Shown piece after piece: positions 15,083 to 21,210 of a stretch of 21,210 nucleotides of DNA. Made by a program: the position numbers and the translations under genes. Position 1 is the first letter of the stretch; each line of letters opens with the position of its first letter. The notes under the pieces were generated by a model that saw nothing but the letters and a program-made list of their open reading frames with translations, ran no database searches and had not been told where the DNA came from. The stretch is from Betaproteobacteria bacterium (GTDB lineage: Bacteria; Pseudomonadota; Gammaproteobacteria; Burkholderiales; SG8-41). The DNA is taken from positions 1 to 21,210 of the forward strand of contig JAHFRO010000026.1 of NCBI GenBank assembly GCA_023266245.1, read 5' to 3'.

Positions 15083-15615
15083 TTTCTGGCCTCCTGTTCA
15101 TCCTGCAGCAGCAGCGTTCGTTCTTCCTCTTTCCAATCGCCGCCGCTGTCCTGAACCAGTTCTTTCAATTTGATCGTGGATTCCGATATGTCGGTGATCC
15201 GTCCGAAGCTCTGCCCGATGAAATTGCCGGATTTGACCCGAAACAGGTTGTTGTCCGGGGTCTTCACCAGCGCGAAGATGTCCTTCTTCTGCTGCAACGT
15301 ACCCACCATCTTGAGGTTTTCCAGTGGATATGCCTCGAGCGGCTCCTTGCGCCGGTTGGGATCGGGCGGCTGGATGCCACCGGCGATCCTGGTGGGCTTG
15401 GGCGGCTCGATCTTGCGCGGCTTGAACGGGTCGGTGAGGTCGAACGCCTCGTAGTTGAACGCCTCGTACGGCCTGGCTTCCGGCAGCGGCGGAATACGGC
15501 CGCGCGGCAGGTTGTCCGAGTCCTTGACGAACTGCCGCAGATCCGAGTGCTGTTCGCCGCTGCACGCCGCGAGCGCGAAACACGAAAGCGCGATGGCGAT
15601 GGCTCTGTGCATCAT
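15079..15615 (-). CDS. pilP: Type IV pilus assembly lipoprotein PilP
   Basis: PilP is an inner-membrane lipoprotein that links the PilNO platform to PilQ. The 178-residue precursor has a short signal with lipobox LAAC, and C18 is the lipidated residue. It is followed by a flexible proline-rich linker (PRGRIPPLPEARPY and DPFKPRKIEPPKPTR). The folded C-terminal beta domain (about 95-170) includes LENLKMVGTL and FRVKSGNFIGQSFGRI, characteristic of PilP. ATG at 15615 overlaps the pilO stop, and a second ATG follows at once. GGAAAG upstream serves as ribosome binding site. Operon position and motifs agree. Confidence 0.95.
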   Translation of the reverse strand: MMHRAIAIALSCFALAACSGEQHSDLRQFVKDSDNLPRGRIPPLPEARPYEAFNYEAFDLTDPFKPRKIEPPKPTRIAGGIQPPDPNRRKEPLEAYPLENLKMVGTLQQKKDIFALVKTPDNNLFRVKSGNFIGQSFGRITDISESTIKLKELVQDSGGDWKEEERTLLLQDEQEARK

Positions 15616-16241
15616 TTCTTTCCACCCTTGGCTACAGTGGCGGTTTTGCGCTGTGCCGCAATTTCCTCTTCGTCGAGATAACGGAAAGTCTTGGCCGTCG
15701 CGTCGAGAACCAGGCCTTCTTTGGCGCTGGTGAGCGCGATGTCGTTCAGCGTAACTATGCGCGAGAGCTTCCCGACATCGCTCGCAAAAGCGCCGAGGTC
15801 GTGGTAGCTGCCGGTAATCTTGATCGTGATCGGCAGCTCCGCGTAAAAGTCGCGCAGGGTTTCGGAGGTCGCGGGCTTGAACAACTCGAACTGCAGCCCT
15901 CGCCCCAGGCCCGCTTGGTTGATGTCGGTGAGCAAAGCGTCCATCTCGGACTTGCCCGGCAGCTGCTTGAGTAGCGCCCCGAACTGTTTCTCGATGTCCT
16001 CCAGCTGCTTGCGGTAGGCCGGCAGGTCGATCGCCTGCTTCTTTTTGTCAAGATAGGCGGTACGCAACTGCCCTTCCTTCTGTTTCTCGGTACCGATCTG
16101 CTCAAGCTGGTTCTGCCAGTCGAACCAGTAGCTCGCGAATACCAGCAGTATCAGCGTGATCAGCAGCACGCCGAGCTTGGGCAGTATCGGCCAGTTGCCG
16201 ATCTTCTTCGGGTCGAGTCGTCTCAGATCGTCAAGTGTCAT
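15612..16241 (-). CDS. pilO: Type IV pilus inner membrane protein PilO
   Basis: PilO pairs with PilN in the inner membrane and connects the cytoplasmic PilM ring to PilP. The 209-residue protein has a short cytoplasmic head (MTLDDLRRLDPKKIGNWP), one transmembrane helix at about residues 20-40, a coiled-coil segment (about 45-95) and a ferredoxin-like periplasmic domain (LQFELFKPATSETLRDFYAE and GSYHDLGAFASDVGKLSRIV). The start is six bases after pilN with GAGGTG before the ATG. The stop overlaps the pilP start. The lysine-rich tail is unremarkable. Confidence 0.95.
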   Translation of the reverse strand: MTLDDLRRLDPKKIGNWPILPKLGVLLITLILLVFASYWFDWQNQLEQIGTEKQKEGQLRTAYLDKKKQAIDLPAYRKQLEDIEKQFGALLKQLPGKSEMDALLTDINQAGLGRGLQFELFKPATSETLRDFYAELPITIKITGSYHDLGAFASDVGKLSRIVTLNDIALTSAKEGLVLDATAKTFRYLDEEEIAAQRKTATVAKGGKK

Positions 16242-16247
16242 GGCACC

Positions 16248-16841
16248 TCACCCTTTGGCCGCCGGTCGCGCCGCCGGTTTCTTCTTTTCTTCTTCGGTTT
16301 TGGCGCGCGTGATGTTGATGTTCATGGTGAATTCGTTGATGCGCTGACTGCCCAGTTGCACCGCCTTGATCTCGACCAGACCGGGGCTCTCGAGGTAGTG
16401 CGAGGACTCGAGGTTGCGCATCAGTGTGGACACCCGCGCCTGGGACTGGGTGTAGCCGGTAATGGTGACCTTGTTGCCGGTCTGCTTGATGCCTTTCAGG
16501 TAAACGCCGTCAGGCAACTGTCTCACCAGCTGATCAAGCAGGTGCACCACCTCGGCGCGATTGCCCTGCAGGGTTTCGACCACCTTCTTGCGCGCGAGCA
16601 ATGACGCAGTCTGCTCTTTAAGTTTCTTGATTTCCTCGATCTGCTTGTCGAGCTTGGCAATCTCTTCCTCGAGATACTTGTTGCGGCTCTGTTGTTCGTC
16701 GTACTGCTCGCTGAGATAGGTGTGAACAGAGAACCAGGCCGCGGCGCCGATTACAACCACGCCGCCCAGCATGACGAAGAACTGCTGCAGTTGCTGCTTG
16801 CGCCGGAGTTCGCGATGCGGCAGCAGATTGATGCGGATCAT
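16248..16841 (-). CDS. pilN: Type IV pilus inner membrane protein PilN
   Basis: PilN binds PilM through its cytoplasmic tail and dimerises with PilO in the periplasm. From ATG at 16841 the protein has 197 residues and begins MIRINLLPHRE, the conserved PilM-binding motif. A transmembrane helix spans about residues 21-39, a coiled coil about 44-85, and a periplasmic ferredoxin-like domain (GVYLKGIKQTGNKVTITGYTQS) follows. An in-frame upstream start would add ten residues from pilM sequence and is rejected because GGAGG lies eight bases before the chosen ATG. The ATG overlaps the pilM stop (ATGA). The tail is rich in lysine and alanine. Confidence 0.96.
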   Translation of the reverse strand: MIRINLLPHRELRRKQQLQQFFVMLGGVVVIGAAAWFSVHTYLSEQYDEQQSRNKYLEEEIAKLDKQIEEIKKLKEQTASLLARKKVVETLQGNRAEVVHLLDQLVRQLPDGVYLKGIKQTGNKVTITGYTQSQARVSTLMRNLESSHYLESPGLVEIKAVQLGSQRINEFTMNINITRAKTEEEKKKPAARPAAKG

Positions 16842-17944
16842 GGATCGAACCTCCGCATGGCGAGCCCGCATGCCACCATCAGCGAGGGCGCGTCCTGCGT
16901 CAGATTCCTGGGTCGGATCTTTGAGGAAAGCGCCATGTTGGCGAACGGGTTGGCGATGATGGTGTTGACCTGGACGCGCTTGGCCACGGCTTCATCCGCG
17001 CCGGTGATCGCGGCGCTGCCGCCCGACAACACGATGTGATTGACCTGGTTGTGCTGCGTCGAGGTGAAGAAGAACTGCAGCGCGCGCGCCACCTCCAAGC
17101 CCATCATGTCCATGAACGGCTGCAGCACTTCGGACTCGTAGTTCTCCGGCAGCCCACCGGCGCGCTTGGCAGCCTCGGCCTCCTCGGACGAGAGCCCGAA
17201 GCGGTTCTGAATCTCCTGGGTCAGATGGTTGCCGCCGAACGGCTGCTCGCGTATGTAGATCGACTGGTCGTTGCGCAGCACGTTGACCGCCATTATGGAG
17301 GCGCCGACATCCACGATCGCGATGTTCTGGTCCTTGCCTTTCTCGGGGAACTGGCTTTCGATCAGCTCGAACGCGGTCTGTGAGGCGAAGAGGTCCACGT
17401 CCATCACCGCTGCCTTGAGCCCCGCTGCCTCGGCCACGGCCACCCGGTCTATGATCTTCTCCTTGCGCGAGGCGGCGATCAACACCTCGATGTCTTCCGG
17501 GCTGTTGGGCGCGGGTCCCAGCACTTGGAAATCGAGGTTGACCTCGTCGAGCGAAAATGGAATGTACTGGTTGGCCTCGGTTTCGACCTGCAGCTCGAGG
17601 TCCTCCTCACTCTGGCCGGCCGGCACCAGGATCTTCTTGCTGATGACGGCCGCATTGGGAAGCGCGAGGGCAAGATTCTTGATGTTGCTGCCGAGCCGCT
17701 TGTGGCAGCGTTTGAGCGCATCACTCACCGCGTCGAGGTTGTTGATATTGCCCTCCACCACCGAATCCTTGGGCAGCGGCTCGATCGCGTAACGCTCGAC
17801 CCGGTACAGGCCTTTGCCCGCCTCCGCGATCTCCACCATCTTGATCGCTGACGAGCTGATGTCGGTACCGATCAGCGGCGGCATATTGGCCTTGAACAGC
17901 GCCTCAAGCACGTCAAGGCTGAAGCTGAATTTCCCTTTAAGCAT
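16838..17944 (-). CDS. pilM: Type IV pilus assembly ATPase-fold protein PilM
   Basis: PilM is an actin/FtsA-like cytoplasmic protein that forms the ring below the pilus platform by binding the PilN tail. The 368-residue protein has phosphate-binding motif 1 GTDISSSAIK (26-35), SHS2-type sequence with EDLELQVETEANQYIPFSLDE, phosphate motif 2 AIVDVGAS, and the adenosine motif IVLSGGSAAITG. Start ATG 17944 has no good Shine-Dalgarno. An internal ATG (M21, MPPLIGTD) would also keep the whole actin fold, but 15-20 residues before the motif are usual. First gene of pilMNOPQ, divergent from ponA. Confidence 0.95.
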   Translation of the reverse strand: MLKGKFSFSLDVLEALFKANMPPLIGTDISSSAIKMVEIAEAGKGLYRVERYAIEPLPKDSVVEGNINNLDAVSDALKRCHKRLGSNIKNLALALPNAAVISKKILVPAGQSEEDLELQVETEANQYIPFSLDEVNLDFQVLGPAPNSPEDIEVLIAASRKEKIIDRVAVAEAAGLKAAVMDVDLFASQTAFELIESQFPEKGKDQNIAIVDVGASIMAVNVLRNDQSIYIREQPFGGNHLTQEIQNRFGLSSEEAEAAKRAGGLPENYESEVLQPFMDMMGLEVARALQFFFTSTQHNQVNHIVLSGGSAAITGADEAVAKRVQVNTIIANPFANMALSSKIRPRNLTQDAPSLMVACGLAMRRFDP

Positions 17945-17980
17945 AGGTTAATGGGGACAAAATCCCATAGTTTACTTTAA

Positions 17981-18009
17981 ATGCTAGCAGCAACTATTTT
18001 GCGTGTAAA
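17981..18009 (-). promoter_or_regulatory. Candidate promoter of pilMNOPQ
   Basis: On the minus strand TTTACA (18004-18009, 5/6 to TTGACA) is followed after exactly 17 bases by TAGCAT (17981-17986, 4/6 to TATAAT). Transcription would start near 17974 with a leader of about 30 bases before pilM. The -35 box lies inside one unit of the 16-base tandem duplication, and the second unit places another TTTACA upstream at 18020-18025. Confidence 0.5.
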
Positions 18010-18028
18010 GCGTTTTGCGTGTAAAGCG
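17997..18028. repeat. Perfect 16-base tandem duplication in the pilM-ponA divergent region
   Basis: TTTTGCGTGTAAAGCG occurs at 17997-18012 and again, identically, at 18013-18028, followed by two more T. It lies between the two divergent start codons and overlaps the candidate pilM -35 box. It could be a double regulator site, or a recent slippage duplication without function. Confidence 0.75.
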
Positions 18029-18066
18029 TTATATTGTCGTTTCTTTCTTTTGCGCGGAACCCCGCC

Positions 18067-18072
18067 TATAAT
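18067..18072 (+). promoter_or_regulatory. Candidate -10 box of ponA
   Basis: A perfect TATAAT lies 125 bases before the ponA start on the plus strand. The -35 region at the right distance is a pyrimidine-rich stretch (TTTCTT at 18044-18049) and matches poorly, so an activator or a different sigma factor may be involved. The leader would be about 115-120 bases. Confidence 0.4.
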
Positions 18073-18196
18073 CAGATTCACTAAATATAGCTTACCTTGC
18101 GGCAACTTATCGTGCTGTGCCGCGTTTCACACTCTAAGCCAATGCCTGCGCGTCTGTTGCAAAAATACAACGTATCAAATCTAAGGCATTGATTCG

Positions 18197-20521
18197 ATGT
18201 CTGTTCGTTGGTGGGCTTTCCCTCTGCTATTACTGGTTTCCAGCGCCCTGGCGGCGGTGATGCTGGTGGCGTTTGCTGCCGCCATCGTTTATCCCACCCT
18301 GCCTTCGCTGGAAGTGCTCACAGACTACCGGCCCAAGATTCCTTTGAGGGTGTACAGCGCCGACGGCAGGCTGATCGGCGAATTCGGGGAAGAACGGCGC
18401 GCGGTGGTGAGCATCAAGGACGTACCCCAGCCGATGATCGAGGCCATCCTTGCTGCGGAAGACGAGCGCTTCTACCAGCACAGCGGTGTGGACTATGTGG
18501 GTGTGGCGCGCGCGGCAATCTCCAACTTCATTTCCGGCGGAGTACGTCAGGGAGCGTCCACCATCACCATGCAGGTTGCTCGTAACTTCTTCTTATCAAA
18601 AGAAAAAACCTTGACCCGCAAGTTCAACGAGATGCTTCTGGCATTCAAGATCGAGGCCAACCTCTCCAAGGACCAGATTCTCGAGCTGTATCTCAACCAG
18701 ATCTACCTCGGCCAGCGCGCCTACGGTTTTGCGGCGGCGGCGCAGATCTACTTCGGCAAACGGCTCGCCGAGCTGGGTCTCGCCGAGTCCGCGATGCTCG
18801 CGGGGCTGCCGAAGGCGCCTTCGCGCTATAACCCGATAGCGAATCCCAAGCGCGCGAAGCTCAGGCAGCAGTACGTGCTGCGCCGCATGCGTGAGCTGCA
18901 GCTCATCTCGGAGGAGGAGTTCACCGCCGCTGACCAGCAGCAGCTCTTGGTGAAAAAAGAGATCAACGAGTTCCCGGTGCACGCCGAGTATTTTGCGGAG
19001 ATGGTGCGCCAGCTGCTCTACGAGCGCTATCAGGATGACGCCTACGCCAAGGGCATCCGCGTCTACACCACCCTGCTTACCTCGCACCAGGAGGCGGCGT
19101 ACGCGGCGCAGCGCCGCGGCGCGCAGGAGTACGACCGGCGTCACGGCTACCGCGGGCCGGAAGGCTACGCTGACCTGCCCGCCAAGCTGACTGACGAAGC
19201 GCTGGAAGATGCGCTGCAGGAGACTGCCGACAGCGACGACCTCTACGCTGCGGTCGTGGTCGAAGCCGGCCCCAAACGGGTCAAGGCGTATCGCAAAGGC
19301 GGCGAGTGGGTGGAAATCGGCGAAGAGGGGCTCAAGTTCGCGAGCCGCATGCTCGGTGACAAGGTCAATCCCGGCCAGCGCATCCGCCGCGGTGCCGTCA
19401 TCCGGGTGCAGAAGGACGAGAAAGAGCGCTGGCAGATTACACAGCTGCCCGCGGTCGAAGCATCGCTTGTTTCGATGGACCCGCGCGATGGCGCGATACG
19501 CGCGCTGGTCGGCGGCTTCGATTTCGGCCGCAACCAGTACAACCATGTCACTCAGGCGCTCAGGCAGCCGGGATCGAGCTTCAAACCCTTCATCTATTCC
19601 GCGGCGCTCGAGAAAGGCTTCACACCGGCCACCATCATTAACGATGCGCCGCTCATGTTCACGGCGGCACAGACCGGCTCGGAGCCGTGGGAACCGAAGA
19701 ACTTTGACGGCAAGTTCGAAGGACCGATGCGCCTGCGCACGGGGCTGGTAAAGTCCAAGAATCTGGTGTCGGTGCGCATTCTGCAGGCGATCTCCCCGCA
19801 GTACGCGCAGGACTACGTCGCGCGCTTCGGCTTCGATCCCAAGCTTCATCCGCCGTATCTCACGATGGCACTCGGTGCCGGCAATGTGACGCCGCTGCAA
19901 ATGATCGCTGCCTACGCCATCTTCGCCAACGGCGGCTACCGCATCGCGCCGTATTTCATCGAACGCGTGGAGGACGCGCGCGGTAACGTGTTGCTGGAGG
20001 CGAAACCGATCGCAGCGGGCGCCGGCGCCGAGCGCGTGATTGATGCGCGCAATGCCTTCATCATGACCAACATCATGCGCGATGTGGTGCGCATGGGTAC
20101 CGGCGCGCGCGCCATGAAGCTCGGGCGCACCGACCTCGCCGGCAAGACCGGCACCACCAACGAATTCGTGGATGCATGGTTTTGCGGCTTTAACAGCGAG
20201 CTGGTAGCGGTGGCGTGGATCGGTTTCGACACACCGCAAACGCTCGGTCGCAACGAAACCGGCGCGCAGGCCGCGCTGCCCATCTGGATGGGCTATATGG
20301 GTGTGGCGTTGAAGGGGACGCCGGAGCAGCCGCAGGTGCCGCCGGACGGAGTGGTCGCGATGCGCGTCAATCCGGATACGGGTCTGCGCGTTGCCGATGC
20401 CCAGGGAGGCGTCGTCGATTATTTCTACCAGGAATTTTTGCCGCCCGAGCACGAGACGCTGATCGGTGGCGTGATGGGCGGCGACCGCCCGCCGGAGGAA
20501 GTGCGCAACCAGCTGTTCTAA
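18197..20521 (+). CDS. ponA: Penicillin-binding protein 1A (bifunctional transglycosylase/transpeptidase)
   Basis: This class A penicillin-binding protein (PBP1A, also called mrcA) polymerises lipid II and cross-links the peptides at the cell membrane. The 774 residues begin with a membrane anchor (about 5-31). The GT51 glycosyltransferase domain follows: catalytic E88 in EDERFYQHSG, then RQGASTITMQVARNFFL and RKFNEMLLAFKIE. An OB-like linker (about 310-420) precedes the transpeptidase domain, with SSFK at S460/K463, SKN near 520 and KTGTT at K650. Length is within the family range. AAGG about ten bases before the ATG is a weak ribosome binding site. The gene diverges from pilMNOPQ, an arrangement conserved across beta- and gammaproteobacteria. 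The stop codon TAA is also the first three bases of the inverted-repeat element that follows. Confidence 0.97.
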   Translation: MSVRWWAFPLLLLVSSALAAVMLVAFAAAIVYPTLPSLEVLTDYRPKIPLRVYSADGRLIGEFGEERRAVVSIKDVPQPMIEAILAAEDERFYQHSGVDYVGVARAAISNFISGGVRQGASTITMQVARNFFLSKEKTLTRKFNEMLLAFKIEANLSKDQILELYLNQIYLGQRAYGFAAAAQIYFGKRLAELGLAESAMLAGLPKAPSRYNPIANPKRAKLRQQYVLRRMRELQLISEEEFTAADQQQLLVKKEINEFPVHAEYFAEMVRQLLYERYQDDAYAKGIRVYTTLLTSHQEAAYAAQRRGAQEYDRRHGYRGPEGYADLPAKLTDEALEDALQETADSDDLYAAVVVEAGPKRVKAYRKGGEWVEIGEEGLKFASRMLGDKVNPGQRIRRGAVIRVQKDEKERWQITQLPAVEASLVSMDPRDGAIRALVGGFDFGRNQYNHVTQALRQPGSSFKPFIYSAALEKGFTPATIINDAPLMFTAAQTGSEPWEPKNFDGKFEGPMRLRTGLVKSKNLVSVRILQAISPQYAQDYVARFGFDPKLHPPYLTMALGAGNVTPLQMIAAYAIFANGGYRIAPYFIERVEDARGNVLLEAKPIAAGAGAERVIDARNAFIMTNIMRDVVRMGTGARAMKLGRTDLAGKTGTTNEFVDAWFCGFNSELVAVAWIGFDTPQTLGRNETGAQAALPIWMGYMGVALKGTPEQPQVPPDGVVAMRVNPDTGLRVADAQGGVVDYFYQEFLPPEHETLIGGVMGGDRPPEEVRNQLF

Positions 20522-20792
20522 GAGACTATAACACGGTGAAACGCATGCTGCGCTGGCACGATTTTGGCTCAGGGCGCGAAGCGAGGCACGCCGCTTAGTC
20601 ATTCCTAAGCAGGTGACTCGCGACAAAGCCATGGGCCAAAATTCGCGCCAGCCCTTAAGGGTTGCGGCCAAAATCGGCGCTGGCTTTGTCGGACGACTTG
20701 CCCATATTCCCGATATGGCCTATGTCGCCCTTCGCGCCACCCCCAATTTTGGCTCGCAACGCACCCGTGTTTCACCGTGTTATAGGCTCTAA
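20519..20792. mobile_element. Miniature inverted-repeat element (MITE-like), about 270 bases
   Basis: The ends are 24-base terminal inverted repeats (20519-20542 and 20769-20792) that agree at 22 positions and share CTATAACACGGTGAAAC. TAA flanks both ends, fitting a three-base target duplication, and the left copy is the ponA stop. Inside is a fold-back core: CGACAAAGCCA (20621-20631) pairs with TGGCTTTGTCG (20681-20691) around a CCCTTAAGGG palindrome (20652-20661). Smaller stems are GCTTAG/CTAAGC (20593-20610) and CCATAT/ATATGG (20702-20718). ATTTTGGC occurs four times in a symmetric + - - + order (20561, 20635, 20667, 20746). No transposase is encoded, so movement would need one supplied elsewhere. 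The TAA or CTAA flanks recall IS5-type targets, but the family is unknown. Confidence 0.8.
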
Positions 20793-20796
20793 GCCT

Positions 20797-21210
20797 ATGG
20801 CGAAGGATACGGGGCGCAACGACGCGCGCGGCCGCATCGCGCATCTCGCGGCGCGGCTGATGGCTGAAGACGGCATCGAGGACTACGCGCTCGCCAAGCG
20901 CAAGGCGGCGCGCCAGGCCGGCATGCCGGAGACGCGTGCGCTGCCGACCAACGAAGAGATCGACGCCGCGCTGAAGCTTTATCAGCAGATCTATCACCAG
21001 GAAGAGCACCGTGACCGGCTGCGCGCGCTGCGCGAGAAGGCGGTGCGGGCGATGCGCGAGCTCGCACAGTTCAATCCCTATCTCACGGGGTCGGTGCTGA
21101 ACGGCAATGCCGGTAAATATGCCGACATCAACCTCCAGCTTTTCACCGATAGCGTGAAAGCGGTGGAACTCTATCTCATTGACCGCCAGATCCCGTACCA
21201 GGCGGCACAG
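20797..21210 (+). CDS. Conserved protein of unknown function with a nucleotidyltransferase-like motif, 3' end cut
   Basis: The 138 visible codons begin MAKDTGRNDARGRIAHLAARLMAEDG in two parts (starts MAKDTG, then RIAHLAARLMAEDG). The basic helical N-terminal part continues YALAKRKAARQAG. A predicted helical stretch (about 53-93) is followed by YLTGSVLNGNAGKYADINL, where GS (98-99) and D110 resemble the nucleotidyltransferase signature GS-x(9-13)-DxD. The second carboxylate is replaced by asparagine (DIN), so activity as a classical transferase is doubtful. I recall similar proteins near ponA in betaproteobacteria, but cannot name a function. The only ribosome-binding-like sequence is AGG in the right end of the mobile element, which finishes four bases before the ATG. 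The element may therefore drive or disturb expression of this gene. Confidence 0.75.
   Translation, partial: MAKDTGRNDARGRIAHLAARLMAEDGIEDYALAKRKAARQAGMPETRALPTNEEIDAALKLYQQIYHQEEHRDRLRALREKAVRAMRELAQFNPYLTGSVLNGNAGKYADINLQLFTDSVKAVELYLIDRQIPYQAAQ

Noticed and set aside
17981..18184. A 67-codon plus-strand open frame between pilM and ponA
   Set aside because: It covers the divergent promoter region and the tandem duplication, has no ribosome binding site and no family features.
18596..20671. A 691-codon open frame on the minus strand opposite ponA
   Set aside because: It is antisense to a complete PBP1A with all catalytic motifs and begins inside the mobile element. There is no recognisable domain.
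20605..21009. A 134-codon minus-strand open frame across the mobile element and the following gene
   Set aside because: It spans an inverted-repeat end and lies antisense to a better-supported gene. No transposase motif is seen.

Overview
The window is a GC-rich bacterial chromosome segment, most likely from a betaproteobacterium. The evidence is the gene order and the protein types: ponA facing pilMNOPQ, then aroK-aroB, dgt, gltB-gltD, hemE and priA. The core of this order (ponA, pilMNOPQ, aroKB, gltBD, hemE) is also known from gammaproteobacteria such as Pseudomonas. Nearly all of the sequence is conserved housekeeping DNA. I see no phage, CRISPR array, toxin-antitoxin pair, defence island, rRNA or tRNA.

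Layout from left to right. Positions 1-2123 hold priA (minus strand, 3' end cut by the window edge), a replication restart helicase. Positions 2124-2475 are a structured non-coding region with a DnaA-box-like cluster, short direct repeats, an AT-rich tract and a nested palindromic element. hemE (2476-3537), gltD (3683-5146) and gltB (5211-9884) follow on the minus strand. They are separated by a CCACAGAG-type repeat and by a hairpin. A good sigma-54 type promoter lies in front of gltB. dgt, aroB and aroK (10010-12846) form a minus-strand group in which aroB and dgt overlap. A strong terminator separates this group from the type IV pilus assembly operon pilMNOPQ (12962-17944). The pilus operon diverges from ponA (18197-20521) across a 252-base region containing a perfect 16-base tandem duplication. 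A miniature inverted-repeat element of about 270 bases (20519-20792) sits between ponA and the start of a conserved gene of unknown function that runs off the right edge.

Functionally, ponA builds peptidoglycan, and PilMNOPQ form the cytoplasmic, inner-membrane and outer-membrane parts of the type IV pilus machine. AroK and AroB are shikimate-pathway enzymes, GltBD assimilates ammonia through glutamate, HemE makes coproporphyrinogen III, Dgt is a dNTP hydrolase, and PriA restarts stalled forks. The unusual material is all intergenic. Three palindromic or transposon-like elements begin exactly at the stop codon of the upstream gene (hemE, gltB, ponA). A fourth repeat fills the gltD-hemE gap up to the hemE start codon. 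No new multigene system is visible. The best leads are the miniature element after ponA, the DnaA-box cluster before priA, and the candidate sigma-54 promoter of gltBD.
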